Source: Nitrospiria bacterium
GTDB lineage: Bacteria; Nitrospirota; CAKKRA01; 9FT-COMBO-42-15
Reading direction: 5' to 3'
DNA length: 7,048 bases
Assembly (NCBI GenBank): GCA_919903585.1
Contig: CAKKST010000151.1
Coordinates: 1 to 7,048 of the forward strand
In this document: one piece after another, positions 6,115 to 7,048 of the stretch
Layout of the letters: the number at the start of each line of letters is the position of its first letter
Position numbering within the stretch: position 1 is the first letter of the stretch
The notes under the pieces: generated by a model
Told to the model about the DNA's origin: nothing
Seen by the model: the letters and a program-made list of their open reading frames with translations, nothing else
Database searches by the model: none
Program-made: the position numbers and the translations under genes

Positions 6115-6216
6115 GGAGAAAAGAGCATAGTAAAAGGCATTCAGACCCTTAAACCTGAAGAACAATTAACCCTGATTGAATTACTCTCTTCCCGGCTTAA
6201 AAAGTCCCTTTTACCC
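6109..6216 (+). pseudogene. Antitoxin-like N-terminal remnant without a proper start codon
   Basis: A plus-strand frame encodes IVKGIQTLKPEEQLTLIELL followed by SSRLKKSLLP. This resembles the N-terminus of small antitoxin-like proteins, where a PEEQ-x2-LIE-x-L helix ending in basic residues is common. An AAGGAG (6113-6118) sits 8 nt before an ATA codon (6127), exactly where an ATG would be expected, which suggests a mutated start. The only start codon available is a TTG at 6109, which lies ahead of that ribosome site. After about 30 residues the similarity stops. The frame then runs into the 3' end of the convergent ATPase gene, so the usual C-terminal half and any partner toxin gene are missing. 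I read it as a decayed fragment. The family resemblance is from memory of such sequences, and a chance open frame is possible. Confidence 0.35.
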
Positions 6217-6224
6217 CCCCACTC

Positions 6225-7048
6225 TCAAAATTCCTTTGCAATTTTTGAAATCTCTTTAACAGGCAGCGCAAAGATATTTCGTCCTATGGGATAAGATTCT
6301 TTGCCCGGATATACAATAAAACCCCTTTTGCATGACAGGTCTTCACATGCCACCCAAAATCCCTTTTCTGCTTTTGGGCTCAAGGAATATTTAATCTCTA
6401 TTGCTATGGGTCTATTTTTCCTGTCAAAGACCAATAAATCAACTTCAGCGCCAGCGCCTGTTCTATAAAAATAGAGAGGGGTGTTTTCAGGCAGTATCCC
6501 TGCTATCTGTTCAATAACAAATCCTTCCCATGAACTGCCAACAACAGGATGCGCCTGCAAGCCATCAAATGTTTTTATCATTAACAAGGCATGTAAAAGA
6601 CCTGAATCGCGGATATAGACCTTTGGTGATTTTATCAACCTTTTCCTGATATTTAAATGGTAAGGCTGAAGTTGCCTCACTATAAAGGTCTCTTCAAGGA
6701 TGTCAAGATAGTGTCTTACTGTTGGCGCTGAAAGCCCAAGCCCGCTTGCAATCTTACTTGCATTCCAGAGTTGTCCATGCATATGTGCAAGCATTGTCCA
6801 GAATCTCCTTAAATTTATTGACGGTACATGTATCCCTAATTGGGGTATATCCCTTTCCAGATATGTCCTGATAAATGACTCCCGCCAGATAAAACTATCA
6901 TCGGAATTTCCTGCAAGGTAACTATTGGGGAAACCTCCCCTTAACCATAAAGCATTAAGGTTATCATAGCCTGTTTCGTTCAGGTTAAGGGGTTTCAACT
7001 CGTGATAGATTATACGGCCTGCAAGGCTTTCTGAAGAATGTCTAATCA
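6225..7048 (-). CDS. AAA_14/DUF4143-type ATPase, C-terminal part (5' end outside window)
   Basis: The reading frame is open to the right edge, and 273 residues before the TGA are visible. The first visible residues (IRHSSESLAGRIIYHEL, then PLNLNE) are the end of the AAA_14 ATPase domain of this family, so the Walker A/B motifs lie beyond the window. A TTG at 6998 could be mistaken for a start, but the homology continues upstream of it. Next comes the winged-helix-like part (ASKIASGLGLSAPTVRHYL) with the KRLIKSPKVYIRDSGLL block, then the nuclease-fold-like DUF4143 segment with YFYRTGAGAEVDLL and IAIEIKYS. Full-length members are usually about 380-420 residues. These proteins are common in mobile or accessory gene pools of bacteria and archaea, and their function is poorly known. 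It is convergent with the antitoxin-like fragment and lies upstream of the trpS operon without obvious functional linkage. Confidence 0.9.
   Translation of the reverse strand, partial: IRHSSESLAGRIIYHELKPLNLNETGYDNLNALWLRGGFPNSYLAGNSDDSFIWRESFIRTYLERDIPQLGIHVPSINLRRFWTMLAHMHGQLWNASKIASGLGLSAPTVRHYLDILEETFIVRQLQPYHLNIRKRLIKSPKVYIRDSGLLHALLMIKTFDGLQAHPVVGSSWEGFVIEQIAGILPENTPLYFYRTGAGAEVDLLVFDRKNRPIAIEIKYSLSPKAEKGFWVACEDLSCKRGFIVYPGKESYPIGRNIFALPVKEISKIAKEF

Larger units (their letters stand above)
5914..6224. other. 311-bp intergenic region between the DUF4143 ATPase gene and trpS
   Basis: No intact gene is visible here. From right to left it holds a run of seven C (6214-6220), the antitoxin-like remnant (plus strand), the trpS promoter, two hairpins and the trpS ribosome site. 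No tRNA, T-box consensus or clear terminator for the ATPase gene was seen. The only candidate is a short A/T-rich AAAAG-TCC-CTTTT palindrome at about 6202-6212. Confidence 0.6.

Noticed and set aside
6202..6212. AAAAG-TCC-CTTTT palindrome as a terminator for the DUF4143 gene
   Set aside because: The stem is five mostly A-T pairs with a three-nt loop, too weak to call as a separate feature.
6225..6998. Treating the TTG at 6998 as the true start of the DUF4143 protein
   Set aside because: The frame stays open to the window edge, and the upstream residues (SSESLAGR) match the end of the family's ATPase domain, so the gene is simply cut by the edge.

Overview
This is about 7 kb of a moderately AT-rich bacterial chromosome. 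All eight recognisable coding genes lie on the minus strand, so transcription runs from right to left (7048 to 1). The lipid A-type acyltransferase points to an outer-membrane (Gram-negative) bacterium. A bacterial V/A-type ATPase and a tryptophanyl-tRNA synthetase with a cysteine motif like that of Thermotoga suggest an anaerobic or thermophile-related lineage. Nitrospirota or Desulfobacterota relatives would fit, but this placement is inference and no marker here settles it.

In the order of transcription, the window opens with the C-terminal part of an AAA_14/DUF4143-type ATPase (7048-6225), cut by the window edge. A 311-bp non-coding stretch follows (6224-5914). It holds a degraded-looking, antitoxin-like N-terminal fragment on the plus strand, a good minus-strand sigma70-type promoter (TTGCAA, 17 bp, TATATT), and a long 5' leader with two hairpins. 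Next comes a tight three-gene operon: trpS (5913-4930), a V-type ATPase peripheral-stalk subunit (4927-4598), and the V-type ATPase membrane subunit I/a (4601-2688). These genes are separated by 2 bp and then overlapped by ATGA.

The 96-bp junction 2687-2592 looks like a unit boundary: a small hairpin followed by U-rich sequence, then a perfect TATAAT next to an 8-bp perfect inverted repeat. A second set follows: an LpxL/HtrB-type acyltransferase (2591-1671), a TauE/SafE-type anion exporter (1641-682), a three-helix membrane protein (568-152) and the N-terminus of a universal stress protein (149-1). The last two are coupled (2-bp gap), and the exporter follows the acyltransferase after 29 bp. 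The 113-bp gap between the exporter and the small membrane protein carries an inverted array of short AGTGAAT-type repeats.

The first group combines translation (TrpRS) with two ion-translocating ATPase subunits that lack their usual neighbours: no c-ring subunit K or catalytic A/B subunits are here. The second group looks like an envelope/anion-export/stress module. Most of the window is recognisable housekeeping or accessory sequence. I did not find a convincing wholly new system. The observations most worth checking are the predicted [4Fe-4S] TrpRS, the isolated ATPase stator subunits behind trpS, the structured trpS leader, and the short-repeat array.
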